64,000 bases of DNA from Bradyrhizobium sp. CSA207 (lineage in GTDB: Bacteria; Pseudomonadota; Alphaproteobacteria; Rhizobiales; Xanthobacteraceae), in contig NZ_JAACFT010000011.1 of NCBI RefSeq assembly GCF_029051685.1, positions 165,006 to 229,005 on the forward strand. The letters are read 5' to 3'. The notes beneath the pieces were generated by a model. The model searched no databases. It saw nothing but the letters and a program-made list of their open reading frames with translations, and was not told where the DNA came from. Within the stretch, counting starts at the first letter, position 1. The number at the start of each line of letters is the position of its first letter. A program made the position numbers and the translations under genes. Below, one piece after another: positions 1 through 7,722 of the stretch.

Positions 1-367
1 GCGTCAGCAGCACGGCCGAGGTGATCAGATTGGTGTAAAGACCGGCGTCGCTGGCATGCTTGACCAGCTCGACGAGGTCCTTGCGTGCGGTCGGCTCGCC
101 GCCGGAGAAATGCACCTGGAGCACGCCGATCTCGGCAAGCTCGCTCAGCACCTTCTTCCATTCCTCGGTCGTCAGCTCTTTGCCGGCGCGGTCGAGCTCG
201 ACCGGATTGGAGCAATAGGGGCATTGCAGCGGGCAGCGATGGGTGATCTCGAGCAGCACGGCGAGTGGAATGCCGAAGGTCTCCGCCGTCGAGCGCTGCT
301 TCTCCAGCACCGCGAGGCTGTCGCTGGCATCGGGCGGGATCGTCGGATTGCCGAGCAAATCGCTCAT
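1..367 (-). CDS. pqqE: PqqA peptide cyclase PqqE, N-terminal part
   Basis: Partial gene: 122 codons from the start are present and the rest lies beyond the window edge. PqqE is the radical SAM enzyme that, with the chaperone PqqD, cross-links Glu and Tyr of the PqqA peptide, the first step of pyrroloquinoline quinone synthesis in the cytoplasm. The radical SAM cluster motif CX3CX2C is visible as C45, C49 and C52 ([10 protein letters not shown]), followed by the FSGGEP segment typical of SAM binding. The ATG overlaps the pqqD stop as ATGA, so translation is probably coupled. It is the last gene seen of the minus-strand pqqABCDE operon. Confidence 0.96.
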   Translation of the reverse strand, partial: MSDLLGNPTIPPDASDSLAVLEKQRSTAETFGIPLAVLLEITHRCPLQCPYCSNPVELDRAGKELTTEEWKKVLSELAEIGVLQVHFSGGEPTARKDLVELVKHASDAGLYTNLITSAVLLT

Positions 368-675
368 GGCGTCTTCTCCCGGGCTTCGGTGAGAAAGCCC
401 TTGTCGGCGAGATCCTGGAGCATGGCGATCACGTCGGTCAGGATCGCCTCGCGCGGCGCGGCGTATTTCGCCGCCAGCTGGTCGGAGATGTCGCCGACGC
501 TGCGCTCGCCGTCGCAGAGCTGCAAGACCTCGACCGCGATCTCGTCCGGCGCCAGCACCCGCTCCGGCGCCAGGATCACCCAGACCTGCCGCGTCTCGTC
601 ATATCTGAGCTTGGCATGCCGCGGCAGCACCGGCCGGCTCGGCTCGCTGACGCTGATGTGACGCGGCCCGGCCAT
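364..675 (-). CDS. pqqD: PQQ peptide chaperone PqqD
   Basis: 103-residue protein that binds the PqqA precursor peptide and presents it to PqqE. It has the RRE (RiPP recognition element) fold typical of the family; the middle carries the conserved run around [18 protein letters not shown] and the LCDGERSV segment. The ATG at 675 is preferred over further-upstream starts because GAGGAG lies six bases before it and family members are about 90-100 residues. It lies 10 bases after pqqC and overlaps pqqE by four bases. Family membership is clear from sequence and context. Confidence 0.95.
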   Translation of the reverse strand: MAGPRHISVSEPSRPVLPRHAKLRYDETRQVWVILAPERVLAPDEIAVEVLQLCDGERSVGDISDQLAAKYAAPREAILTDVIAMLQDLADKGFLTEAREKTP

Positions 676-685
676 CGATTGCTCC

Positions 686-1465
686 TCAGCTCGCTTTGGG
701 CACGAACGCGCCCGGCGGAATGTGCCCCTCGACATAGGCGTGGTAGAGCGCATCGAGCTGTACCCACAGCACGTTGGTCTTGAAGATCAGCGCGTTGCAG
801 ACGGCGGCGCGCTGTTCCGGTGTCGTCGCGTGCTTCCTGACATAGTCGAGCGCGAAATTGGCATCGCGCGGTGCCTGTGTCAGGCGGCGCTTGAAGTAGC
901 TCATGGTGTCCGGATTGACGAAATCGTAGTGTTGTAGCATTCCGCTGATGCGCTCTTCATGGATGCTGGGCGCGAACAGTTCAGTGAGTGAGGACGCGAT
1001 CGCCTCCAGCGGGCTCTTTTCCCGGCAGTAGTGCACATAGGCCTCAACCGCAAAGCGCGTCGCGGGCAAAATGCCTTCGGTCGATTCCACATAGGCCGTA
1101 TCGAGCCCGAGGCCGTCGGTCAGCTTGAGCCAGCGCTCGATACCGCCCTCGCTGCCGACGTCGCCGTCATGGTCCTCGATGCGGTGGCGCCATTCCACGC
1201 GCGTGGCGCGGTCGCGAAACCGCGAGATCACCACCGCGTCCTTGATCGGGATCGTGCTCTGGTAATAGTAGCGGTTGAGCGCCCAGGCCTGCACCTGGCC
1301 CTTGTTCAGCTTGCCGCCGTGCAGCAGCTTATGGAACGGATGCAAGCTGTGATAGCGCGTCGCGCCGATATGGCGCAGCGCTGCTTCGAGCTCCTCGGCC
1401 GAGTTGAGCCTGGTGTCCTTGCCGACCGAGAGCGCGGTCATTCCTGTCAGTGTTATCGCATTCAC
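686..1465 (-). CDS. pqqC: Pyrroloquinoline-quinone synthase PqqC
   Basis: 259 residues from a GTG start. PqqC is the cofactorless oxidase that performs the final ring closure and eight-electron oxidation giving PQQ. The all-helical haem-oxygenase-like fold is recognisable from conserved segments such as HPFHKLLHGG, ALNRYYYQ, IEDHDGD and HYDFVNPD. The GTG at 1465 is chosen because GGAG sits eight bases upstream and because it overlaps the pqqB stop (GTGA), as expected for a coupled operon. An in-frame ATG at 1441 would give 251 residues but has its purine run too close to the start codon. Confidence 0.96.
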   Translation of the reverse strand: MNAITLTGMTALSVGKDTRLNSAEELEAALRHIGATRYHSLHPFHKLLHGGKLNKGQVQAWALNRYYYQSTIPIKDAVVISRFRDRATRVEWRHRIEDHDGDVGSEGGIERWLKLTDGLGLDTAYVESTEGILPATRFAVEAYVHYCREKSPLEAIASSLTELFAPSIHEERISGMLQHYDFVNPDTMSYFKRRLTQAPRDANFALDYVRKHATTPEQRAAVCNALIFKTNVLWVQLDALYHAYVEGHIPPGAFVPKAS

Positions 1466-2391
1466 AGTACGATCTCCGTTCCGTCGGAAGGTATCTGCCA
1501 GCCCGCACGTTCCGCGGCCTTGCGCTCGGGTGAAGCAGGCAACAGCGCAGGGTTCGAGTTATTGATATGCAGAAATATCTTCCTGTCGATAGCAAGGTTG
1601 GAGAGTGAAGCGATTGCGCCGTGATCGCCGGACATCGAGATGTGTCCCATGCTCTTGCCGGTCTTTTGCCCGAGACCGGCTCTGATCATCTCGTCGTCCT
1701 GCCACACCGTACCGTCGAAGAAGACCAGCGGTGCGCCCGTAATCATGGCCTTGAGCGCGTCGGTGACTTCGGCACAGGCTGCGAGGAAGTAGAAATATTT
1801 TTCGGTAGCCTTGTCGGTGATCCGCAAGCCCACGGTATCGCCCGCGCCGTCGCTTCCACCTGGATGAGCCTTTCCTTCCAGATACCACGCGCCCTTGCCG
1901 GGTACGATGAACGGCAGCACCTCCAATCCGGATGGCGAGCCGTCCGACAACACAGGCTCAAAGGCGACGTCGAGCGCGATCGGACAGCGTCGCACATATT
2001 TTTCGTTCAACACGTCGAAGATGTTGTTGGACTTCAGGATCGCAAGGACCTTGGGATGCGCGTAGATCGCGAACGGCGAACTCTCGCGCATCGAGAGCAG
2101 GCCCGCCACCGCATCGACCTCGCCATTGGTCAGGATCACGCCGGCAATCGGCGTGTGGCGCAGCACGCCCGCTTTGGGATGCAGCTGTGGCGCAGCATTC
2201 AATTGCTGGCGCAGATCGGGCGAGGCGTTGATCAAAAACCAGTGCTCGCCGTCGCCGCTGAAGGCGACCGAGGCTTGCGTCCGCTGGAGCTCATGGCCGT
2301 TGGCACGGGCTGCCCGACAGCCCTCGCATCCGCAATTCCATTGCGGAACTCCGCCGCCGGCTGCGGCGCCCAGGACGACGACACGAAGCAT
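1462..2391 (-). CDS. pqqB: PQQ biosynthesis protein PqqB
   Basis: 309 residues, the normal length. PqqB is a metallo-beta-lactamase-fold enzyme of PQQ synthesis, proposed to hydroxylate the cross-linked Glu-Tyr intermediate. It begins with the family hallmark LRVVVLGAAAGGGVPQWNC followed by the Cys pair CGCEGC that holds a structural zinc. The strand-loop segment HTPIAGVILTNGEVDAV is the degenerate equivalent of the metallo-hydrolase metal site. AGGAG lies seven bases before the ATG. A 151-base gap separates it from pqqA, whereas the downstream genes overlap or nearly touch. Confidence 0.96.
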   Translation of the reverse strand: MLRVVVLGAAAGGGVPQWNCGCEGCRAARANGHELQRTQASVAFSGDGEHWFLINASPDLRQQLNAAPQLHPKAGVLRHTPIAGVILTNGEVDAVAGLLSMRESSPFAIYAHPKVLAILKSNNIFDVLNEKYVRRCPIALDVAFEPVLSDGSPSGLEVLPFIVPGKGAWYLEGKAHPGGSDGAGDTVGLRITDKATEKYFYFLAACAEVTDALKAMITGAPLVFFDGTVWQDDEMIRAGLGQKTGKSMGHISMSGDHGAIASLSNLAIDRKIFLHINNSNPALLPASPERKAAERAGWQIPSDGTEIVL

Positions 2392-2418
2392 GATCCGTCT
2401 CCTGGAAGGAACGTTGCG

Positions 2419-2516
2419 AGGTGGATCTCAGGTCAACACAAATCGTGTCTTCCGGAAACGCATTGTGTCCGAAAGAACCCGACCTGTCCGAAAAACCGTA
2501 ACCGAACGATCCACCT
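2419..2516 (-). promoter_or_regulatory. Inverted repeat in the pqqA-pqqB gap
   Basis: AGGTGGATC at 2419-2427 is the exact reverse complement of GATCCACCT at 2508-2516, enclosing about 80 bases between the pqqA stop and the pqqB start. In other bacteria the pqqA-pqqB junction holds a processing or attenuation structure that makes pqqA mRNA more abundant than the rest. That role here is inference, since the stem is short and the loop long. Confidence 0.3.
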
Positions 2517-2542
2517 GCGCTGAACGCAAACTGAGCAACCGC

Positions 2543-2623
2543 TTACTTGCGGGTGGCGCTCACATACATGTTGATTTCCATGCCGCAGGGCACTTCGACG
2601 ATCTTGGGGGCTTTCCAGGCCAT
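2543..2623 (-). CDS. pqqA: PQQ precursor peptide PqqA
   Basis: 26-residue precursor peptide: it starts MAWKAPKIVEVPCGMEI and ends with a Lys before TAA. The conserved E-x3-Y pair that is cross-linked by PqqE is present as Glu16 and Tyr20 (GMEINMY). The peptide is the source of both halves of PQQ. GGAGAG lies about six bases upstream of the ATG, a strong ribosome site consistent with the need for stoichiometric precursor. It is the first gene of the minus-strand pqqABCDE operon. It is too short for routine gene callers and is easily missed. Confidence 0.95.
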   Translation of the reverse strand: MAWKAPKIVEVPCGMEINMYVSATRK

Positions 2624-2871
2624 TTCGGCTCTCCATTTTCATAATTCGGACGTATCCGCCCATGCCTTAAACTAGTGCCGGCGCAAAACTTCGCCAGTTA
2701 AATCTTGGCTAAAGGCCTTATGCTGCGCCGCGAAATATAGGGTTGGAACACCGCTTTTGGTGAGGCAGTCTTGCGTTCGGCGCATTCGGTCGCGAACCCT
2801 GCCCTGATAAAGCAGTTGTGAGTGCAGTGCAGCTTTCAATCCGGTACAGGCGGCCCAATTGGATCTCGGTA

Positions 2872-3129
2872 ATGCCCAAATACTTCTTCAACACCCGTAT
2901 CGGCGATGAATTGATCGTAGATCCTGAAGGCGAGGATCTGCGCAATCCCGATCGCGCCTGGGAGGTTGCCCGCCAGATGATCCTGGAGGTGCTGAAATCC
3001 GAGGGGACCCAGCCGGCCCTGCTCGAGGCGGTGATCGAAGTCACCGACGTCGCCGGCGAAATCGTGCTGGAATTCCCCTTCACCGAGGCGCTGCTGGACA
3101 TGCCGGATCAGTCCGCGACGAGGCATTGA
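2872..3129 (+). CDS. DUF6894 family small protein
   Basis: 85-residue soluble acidic protein beginning MPKYFFNTRIGDELI. This start (MPxYFF followed by a stretch with IVDPEGEDL and then AWEVARQMI) is the signature of the DUF6894 family, small proteins present in many copies in Bradyrhizobium and related genera and of unknown function. Longer in-frame starts exist upstream, but the ATG at 2872 gives the conserved family N-terminus. It stands alone, divergent from the PQQ operon, with a palindromic repeat behind it. Confidence 0.8.
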   Translation: MPKYFFNTRIGDELIVDPEGEDLRNPDRAWEVARQMILEVLKSEGTQPALLEAVIEVTDVAGEIVLEFPFTEALLDMPDQSATRH

Positions 3130-3147
3130 GCCCCCAGCTCTATCCAC

Positions 3148-3263
3148 CGTCATTGCGAGGAGCTCGCGACAAAATTGCGAAGCAATTTTGCGCTGATGCG
3201 ACGAAGCAATCCAGACTGCCTTCGCGGAGGGACTCTGGATTGCTTCGGTTCGGTGACGGGGAA
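3148..3263. repeat. Interspersed palindromic repeat, family A, copy 1
   Basis: Begins CGTCATTGCGAGGAGC, runs through GAAGCAATCCAG, a GC-rich apical part and the complementary CTGGATTGCTTCG. The closing CGCAATGACG arm is decayed in this copy. The same element occurs seven more times in this window, so it is a dispersed, foldable intergenic repeat comparable to REP/BIME elements. It contains an extra internal direct repeat of GCGACAAAATTGCGAAGC character. Confidence 0.8.
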
Positions 3264-3365
3264 TGAAGCGCCACCCGGCACCACCGCCCGCGTTCGCCCC
3301 TGCGAAATCCGCATGGCTTTGCCGCTTTCCCGGCGCTAAAAGACGCCGGTCATACGGAGAAAGCC

Positions 3366-4766
3366 ATGCAAGACCTCTGGCGCCTGTCGGCCGCCGACCT
3401 CGCCACCCTCGTCAAGTCCAAGAAGGTGTCCGCCAGGGAGGCCGCCAAGGCCGGACTTGACCGGCTCGATGCGGTCAACCCCAAGCTCAATGCGGTGATC
3501 GACCACCGGCCGGAGGACGTGCTCAAGCAGGCCGACGCCGTCGATGCGGCGATTGCGCGGGGTGAGGATCCCGGCGTTTTGGCCGGCGTGCCCGTCACCA
3601 TCAAGGCCAATGTCGACCAGGAAGGCTTTGCCACCACCAACGGCCTCAAGCTGCAGCGCGACCTGATCGCCCGCGAAGACAATCCGGTGGTCGCCAATTT
3701 CCGCAAAGCGGGCGCGGTTCTGCTCGGCCGCACCAATTGCCCGGCCTTCTCCTATCGCTGGTTCACCACCAATCTGGTCCATGGCGACACCAAGAACCCG
3801 CGCGATGCCTCGCTGACCCCCGGCGGCTCGTCCGGCGGTGCCGGCTCGGCGGTCGCGGCCGGCATCGGCCACATTGCCCATGGCACCGATATCGCGGGCT
3901 CGATCCGCTACCCCGCCTATGCCTGCGGCGTGCATGGCCTGCGCCCGACCCTGGGCCGGATTCCGGCCTTCAACGCCGCGCTGCCGGAGCGCCCGATCGG
4001 GCCGCAGATCATGGCGGTGTCCGGACCGCTGGCGCGCACCGTCAACGACATCAGGATTTCGCTCGCCGCGATGGCGGCGCGCGACGTCCGAGACCCCTGG
4101 TTTGTGCCGGTGCCGCTCGAAGGTCCGGCGCGGCCGAAGCGCGCCGCGCTCTGCCTCAATCCGGACGGGCTGGTGACCACGCCGGAGGTGAAGGCGGCCG
4201 TCATCGATGCCGGCAAGCGGCTGGAGCGTGCCGGCTGGACCGTGGAGGTGATCGAGAACACGCCGCCGATGCGCGAAGCGGTGGAGTGGCAGACAAAGCT
4301 TTGGCTCGGCGACGGCTATGAGGCGCAGCTGGAGATGGCCGAGCGCGAGGGCGATCCCGGTGCGCTGGCTTGTCTGCGGGGCAACCGCGCCAAGGTCACG
4401 CCGCTCGACCAGGCGACTTACGCCAAGGCGCTGACCCGCCGCGCCACGCTGACCCGGGACTGGATGCTGTTCTTCGAGCAATACGCGGTGGTACTGACGC
4501 CGGTGTCCGGCGAGCTGCCGTTTCCGGATCAGCTCGACTGCAAGGACGACGAGTCCTTCAAGCGCGTCTGGGAGGCGCAACTGCCGCAAATTGCGATTCC
4601 CTTCATGGGGCTGCCGGGCCTGGTGGTCTCGACCGGCCTCGTCGGTAAGGCTCCGGTCGGCGTGCACATCGTGTCCGGCCGCTACCGCGAGGATCTTTGC
4701 CTGCTCGCAGGCGAAGCGATCGAGGCGGGCGGCGTGCCGCCGTCGCCGATCGATCCCGTGGGCTGA
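3366..4766 (+). CDS. Amidase (amidase-signature family)
   Basis: 466-residue cytoplasmic hydrolase of the amidase-signature family, which cleaves carboxamides to acid and ammonia. The Ser-cisSer-Lys triad is visible: Lys80 in PVTIKANVD, cis-Ser155 in the Gly/Ser-rich GGSSGGAG loop and the nucleophile Ser179 in DIAGSIRYP. The length fits stand-alone amidases; there is no GatA-partner context (no gatB or gatC), so a tRNA amidotransferase subunit is unlikely. The natural substrate cannot be told from sequence. Its TGA is followed within two bases by the glutathione peroxidase start, so the two are probably co-transcribed with the DUF3297 gene. Confidence 0.88.
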   Translation: MQDLWRLSAADLATLVKSKKVSAREAAKAGLDRLDAVNPKLNAVIDHRPEDVLKQADAVDAAIARGEDPGVLAGVPVTIKANVDQEGFATTNGLKLQRDLIAREDNPVVANFRKAGAVLLGRTNCPAFSYRWFTTNLVHGDTKNPRDASLTPGGSSGGAGSAVAAGIGHIAHGTDIAGSIRYPAYACGVHGLRPTLGRIPAFNAALPERPIGPQIMAVSGPLARTVNDIRISLAAMAARDVRDPWFVPVPLEGPARPKRAALCLNPDGLVTTPEVKAAVIDAGKRLERAGWTVEVIENTPPMREAVEWQTKLWLGDGYEAQLEMAEREGDPGALACLRGNRAKVTPLDQATYAKALTRRATLTRDWMLFFEQYAVVLTPVSGELPFPDQLDCKDDESFKRVWEAQLPQIAIPFMGLPGLVVSTGLVGKAPVGVHIVSGRYREDLCLLAGEAIEAGGVPPSPIDPVG

Positions 4767-4768
4767 CG

Positions 4769-5245
4769 ATGTCGGATATCTACGACTTCAAGGCCAACTC
4801 GCTTGCCGGCGATGAGGTGCCGATGCGCCGCTTCGAGGGACAGGTGCTGCTGATCGTCAACACCGCGAGCAAATGCGGCTTCACGCCGCAATATCGCGGG
4901 CTCGAGGATCTGCACCGCGACTTGTCGCCACGCGGCTTCTCGGTACTGGGCTTTCCCTGCAACCAGTTCGGCGCGCAGGAGCCGGGGCAGGCGAGCGAGA
5001 TCCAGGCATTCTGCTCGACCAATTACGACGTGACCTTTCCGCTGTTCGAGAAGATCGACGTCAACGGCAGCAATGCGCATCCTCTGTATGAGTACTTGAA
5101 ACGCCAGCAATCCGGCCTGCTTGGCGCCTCCATCAAATGGAATTTCACGAAATTCCTGGTGGATCGCGCCGGCAAGGTGATCGCGCGCTACGCGCCGACC
5201 GCACGGCCCGAAGGATTGCGGCAGCACATCGAGACCCTGTTATGA
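4769..5245 (+). CDS. Glutathione peroxidase family protein
   Basis: 158-residue thioredoxin-fold peroxidase. It reduces hydroperoxides using glutathione or, more often in bacteria, thioredoxin. The three family signatures are present: the peroxidatic Cys36 in NTASKCGFTPQY (Cys instead of selenocysteine), FPCNQFG with Gln66, and WNFTKF with Trp124 and Asn125. Cys82 lies where Cys-type members carry a resolving Cys, which favours thioredoxin dependence. The start two bases after the amidase stop, and the overlap of its TGA with the next ATG, place it in the middle of a three-gene operon. Confidence 0.9.
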   Translation: MSDIYDFKANSLAGDEVPMRRFEGQVLLIVNTASKCGFTPQYRGLEDLHRDLSPRGFSVLGFPCNQFGAQEPGQASEIQAFCSTNYDVTFPLFEKIDVNGSNAHPLYEYLKRQQSGLLGASIKWNFTKFLVDRAGKVIARYAPTARPEGLRQHIETLL

Positions 5246-5499
5246 GCGAGACAATAATGAGCGACGAATTTCCGGACCGCCTGTCGGTCGATCCGAACAG
5301 CCCCTATTACAACGCGGACATCCTGGCGCGCGACGTCGGCATCCGTTTCAAGGGCGTCGAGAAGACCAATGTCGAGGAATACTGCATCAGCGAAGGCTGG
5401 GTCCGCGTCACCGCAGGCAACGCCAAGGATCGCCACGGCAACCCGCTGACCATCAAGGTGCATGGCCCGGTCGAGCCGTATTTCAGGGACAAGAAGTAG
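5242..5499 (+). CDS. DUF3297 family protein
   Basis: 85 residues from the ATG at 5242, which overlaps the previous stop as ATGA; a second ATG at 5257 would give the 80-residue form usual for the family (MSDEFPDRLSVDPNSPYY). The family signatures GVEKTNVEEYCISEGWVRV and PVEPYF identify DUF3297, a small conserved proteobacterial protein of unknown role, often found beside glutathione or redox genes. The third gene of the amidase-peroxidase unit. Confidence 0.82.
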   Translation: MSETIMSDEFPDRLSVDPNSPYYNADILARDVGIRFKGVEKTNVEEYCISEGWVRVTAGNAKDRHGNPLTIKVHGPVEPYFRDKK

Positions 5500-5521
5500 A
5501 GCCCCGCACACACTCTCTCCT

Positions 5522-5707
5522 CGTCATTGCGAGGAGCCCTTGCGACGAAGCAATCCAGACTTGTCAGTCCCTCATCCTGAGGAGCGCGGTACGCGCGTCT
5601 CGAAGGATGAAGGCCCGGCCGGTGGCCTCGCCCTTCGAGACGCGCGCGAAGGGCGCGCTCCTCAGGGTGAGGGTCTACTGGATTGCTTCGCTTCGCTCGC
5701 AATGACG
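5522..5707. repeat. Composite repeat: family A copy 2 split by a family F palindrome
   Basis: The outer arms CGTCATTGCGAGGAGC..GAAGCAATCCAGAC and CTGGATTGCTTCG..CGCAATGACG are a normal family A palindrome. Between them, at about 5570-5673, sits a second, unrelated palindrome (family F) that opens CTCATCCTGAGGAGCGCG, has CGTCTCGAAGGATGAAGG and its complement around a GGCCGG centre, and closes GCGCTCCTCAGGGTGAGG. The same nested arrangement occurs at 46756-46935 with the inner element inverted. Confidence 0.85.
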
Positions 5708-5728
5708 AAAGTAAAAGGCTGAACAACC

Positions 5729-6897
5729 ATGTCCGTCCGCATCGTCGACGTCCGCGAGATCACAAAGCCGATCTCCTCGCCGATCCGCAACGCCTATATC
5801 GACTTCACCAAGATGACGACGAGCCTCGTTGCCGTCGTCACCGACGTGTTGCGCGACGGCAAGCGCGTCGTCGGCTATGGCTTCAACTCCAACGGCCGCT
5901 ACGGCCAGGGCGGCCTGATCCGCGAGCGTTTTGCCTCGCGCATCCTCGAGGCCGATCCGAAGAAGCTCTTGAACGAGGCCGGCGACAATCTCGATCCGGA
6001 CAAGGTCTGGGCCGCGATGATGACGAACGAGAAGCCGGGCGGTCATGGCGAGCGCTCGGTCGCGGTCGGCACCATCGACATGGCGGTGTGGGATGCGGTG
6101 GCAAAGATTGCGGGCAAGCCGCTGTTTCGGCTGCTGGCCGAACGTCACGGCCGCACAGCCAATCCGCGCGTCTTCGTCTATGCCGCCGGTGGCTACTACT
6201 ATCCCGGCAAGGGGCTCTCGATGCTGCGCGGCGAGATGCGCGGCTATCTCGACCGCGGCTACAACGTCGTCAAGATGAAGATCGGCGGCGCTGATATCGA
6301 CGAAGACCGCAAGCGCATCGAGGCGGTGCTGGAGGAGATCGGCAAGGACGCGCAACTCGCCGTCGACGCCAACGGGCGTTTTGATCTCGAAACTGCAATT
6401 GCCTATGCCAAGATGCTGCGGGATTATCCCCTGTTCTGGTACGAGGAGGTCGGCGATCCCCTCGACTATGCACTCCAGGCCGCGCTCGCCGAGTTCTATC
6501 CAGGCCCGATGGCGACCGGCGAAAACCTGTTCAGCCACCAGGACGCCCGCAACCTCATCCGCTACGGCGGCATGCGCCCGGACCGCGACTGGCTGCAATT
6601 CGATTGCGCACTGTCCTATGGCCTGTGCGAATATCAGCGCACGCTGGAAGTTCTGAAGACCCACGGCGGTCGCCAAGCCGCTGCATCCCGCATGGCGGCC
6701 ACCAGATGTCGCTCAACATCGCGGCCGGCCTCGGCCTCGGGGGCAACGAGAGCTACCCCGACCTGTTCCAGCCCTATGGCGGCTTCCCAGACGGTGTGCG
6801 CGTCGAGAACGGCCACATCACCATGCCGGAGCTTTCAGGCATCGGCTTCGAAGGCAAGTCGGATCTCTACAAGGAGATGAAGGCGCTGGCGGAATAG
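5729..6897 (+). pseudogene. tarD: D-tartrate dehydratase, frameshifted
   Basis: Enolase-superfamily dehydratase that converts D-tartrate to oxaloacetate. From memory it is almost identical to the 389-residue B. japonicum enzyme of known structure. Catalytic Lys184 (VVKMKI) and the magnesium ligands Asp213, Glu239 and Glu265 are all present. After THG at codon 313 the frame breaks: GGC GGT CGC should be GGC TGG TCG, so one T is missing between 6667 and 6668. The original frame runs on to 6880 with unrelated residues, while the correct continuation (SPSRCIPHGGHQM, carrying the acid/base His322, through to KEMKALAE) lies in the +1-shifted frame ending at 6897. The uncorrected product of 383 residues would be inactive. 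Either a recent pseudogene or a sequencing error. Confidence 0.88.
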
Positions 6898-6918
6898 CCC
6901 GGCTGCGGCAACACATTC

Positions 6919-7005
6919 CGTCATTGCGAGCGTAGCGAAGCAATCCAGAATCTTTCCGCGGAGGCAGCCTGGATTGCTTCGTCGCAAGGGCTCCTCGCAA
7001 TGACG
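6919..7005. repeat. Interspersed palindromic repeat, family A, copy 3
   Basis: Complete copy: CGTCATTGCGAGCG at the left, GAAGCAATCCAGAA, apex, CTGGATTGCTTCGTCGC and the right arm CTCCTCGCAATGACG. It sits between tarD and the GIY-YIG gene. Confidence 0.85.
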
Positions 7006-7107
7006 ATGTTGGGCGAGCATTGCGCTTTCCTCGTTTCTATTGCGCTCGTTGCTCGCGATCACCTTGTGGTTGTGATATCGTGGTGGCTCTCTCAGCCGAG
7101 CACGATC

Positions 7108-7395
7108 ATGAAGCAGCCTTGCGTGTACATGTTCGCCAATCGCCGCAATGGGACGATCTACACGGGCGTCACTTCCAATCCGCCGCATCGCGCTTTCGAG
7201 CACCGCGAGGGATTGGTAAAGGGGTTCTCGTCGAAGTACGGCTGCAAGCTTCTCGTCTGGTACGAACTGCACGCGACCATGACCGACGCGATTACACGCG
7301 AAAAGCAGATCAAGGCTGGCTGCCGGGCGAACAAGCTTGCGCTAATCGAGACGCTTAATCCGGACTGGAAGGATTTGTACGAGACGCTGATTTGA
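7108..7395 (+). CDS. GIY-YIG nuclease family protein
   Basis: 95-residue single-domain protein of the COG2827-type predicted endonucleases. The GIY-YIG core is visible as VYMFANRRNGTIYTGVTSN (Y of GIY, YTG for YIG), followed by the catalytic-type Arg and Glu in HRAFEHREG and a Lys-rich EKQIKAG segment. These small proteins contain only the nuclease module; their biological target is unknown. The ATG at 7108 gives the usual start MKQPCVYMF; longer starts run into the preceding repeat. The gene is bracketed by family A palindromes on both sides (6919-7005, 7444-7699). Confidence 0.85.
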   Translation: MKQPCVYMFANRRNGTIYTGVTSNPPHRAFEHREGLVKGFSSKYGCKLLVWYELHATMTDAITREKQIKAGCRANKLALIETLNPDWKDLYETLI

Positions 7396-7421
7396 TGGCC
7401 GAGAGCGCTGCACCCGTTAGT

Positions 7422-7699
7422 CGCGAGATGTCGCCACACTCTTCGTCATTGCGAGCGCAGCGAAGCAATCCAGAGTCCTTCCGCGGCGGCAGTCTGGATT
7501 GCTTCGTCGCAAGGGCTCCTCGCAATGACGGCGGAGAGGGCGGTGTCGACTGGGAGCGGCCGGGCCTCGACGGACGAAGGCTGGAAGTTGCGCGAGATGT
7601 CGCCACACTCTCCGTCATTGCGAGCGCAGCGAAGCAATCCAGAGTCCTTCCGCGGCGGCAGTCTCGATTGCTTCGTCGCTAGAGCTCCTCGCAATGACG
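7422..7699 (+). repeat. Tandem duplication containing family A copies 4 and 5
   Basis: Two direct copies of about 109 bases, starting CGCGAGATGTCGCCACACTC at 7422 and again at 7591 (period 169), each carry a whole family A palindrome (7444-7530 and 7613-7699). The copies differ by only a few bases, for instance CTCGATTG for CTGGATTG and TCGCTAGAG for TCGCAAGGG in the second. The interval 7396-7722 contains no credible gene. Confidence 0.85.
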
Positions 7700-7722
7700 A
7701 TGTGGTGCGAGCCGGACGTCCG

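Noticed and set aside
3336..4667. A 443-codon open frame antisense to the amidase gene
   Set aside because: The amidase on the other strand has all catalytic residues and a proper start; the antisense frame is compositional shadow.
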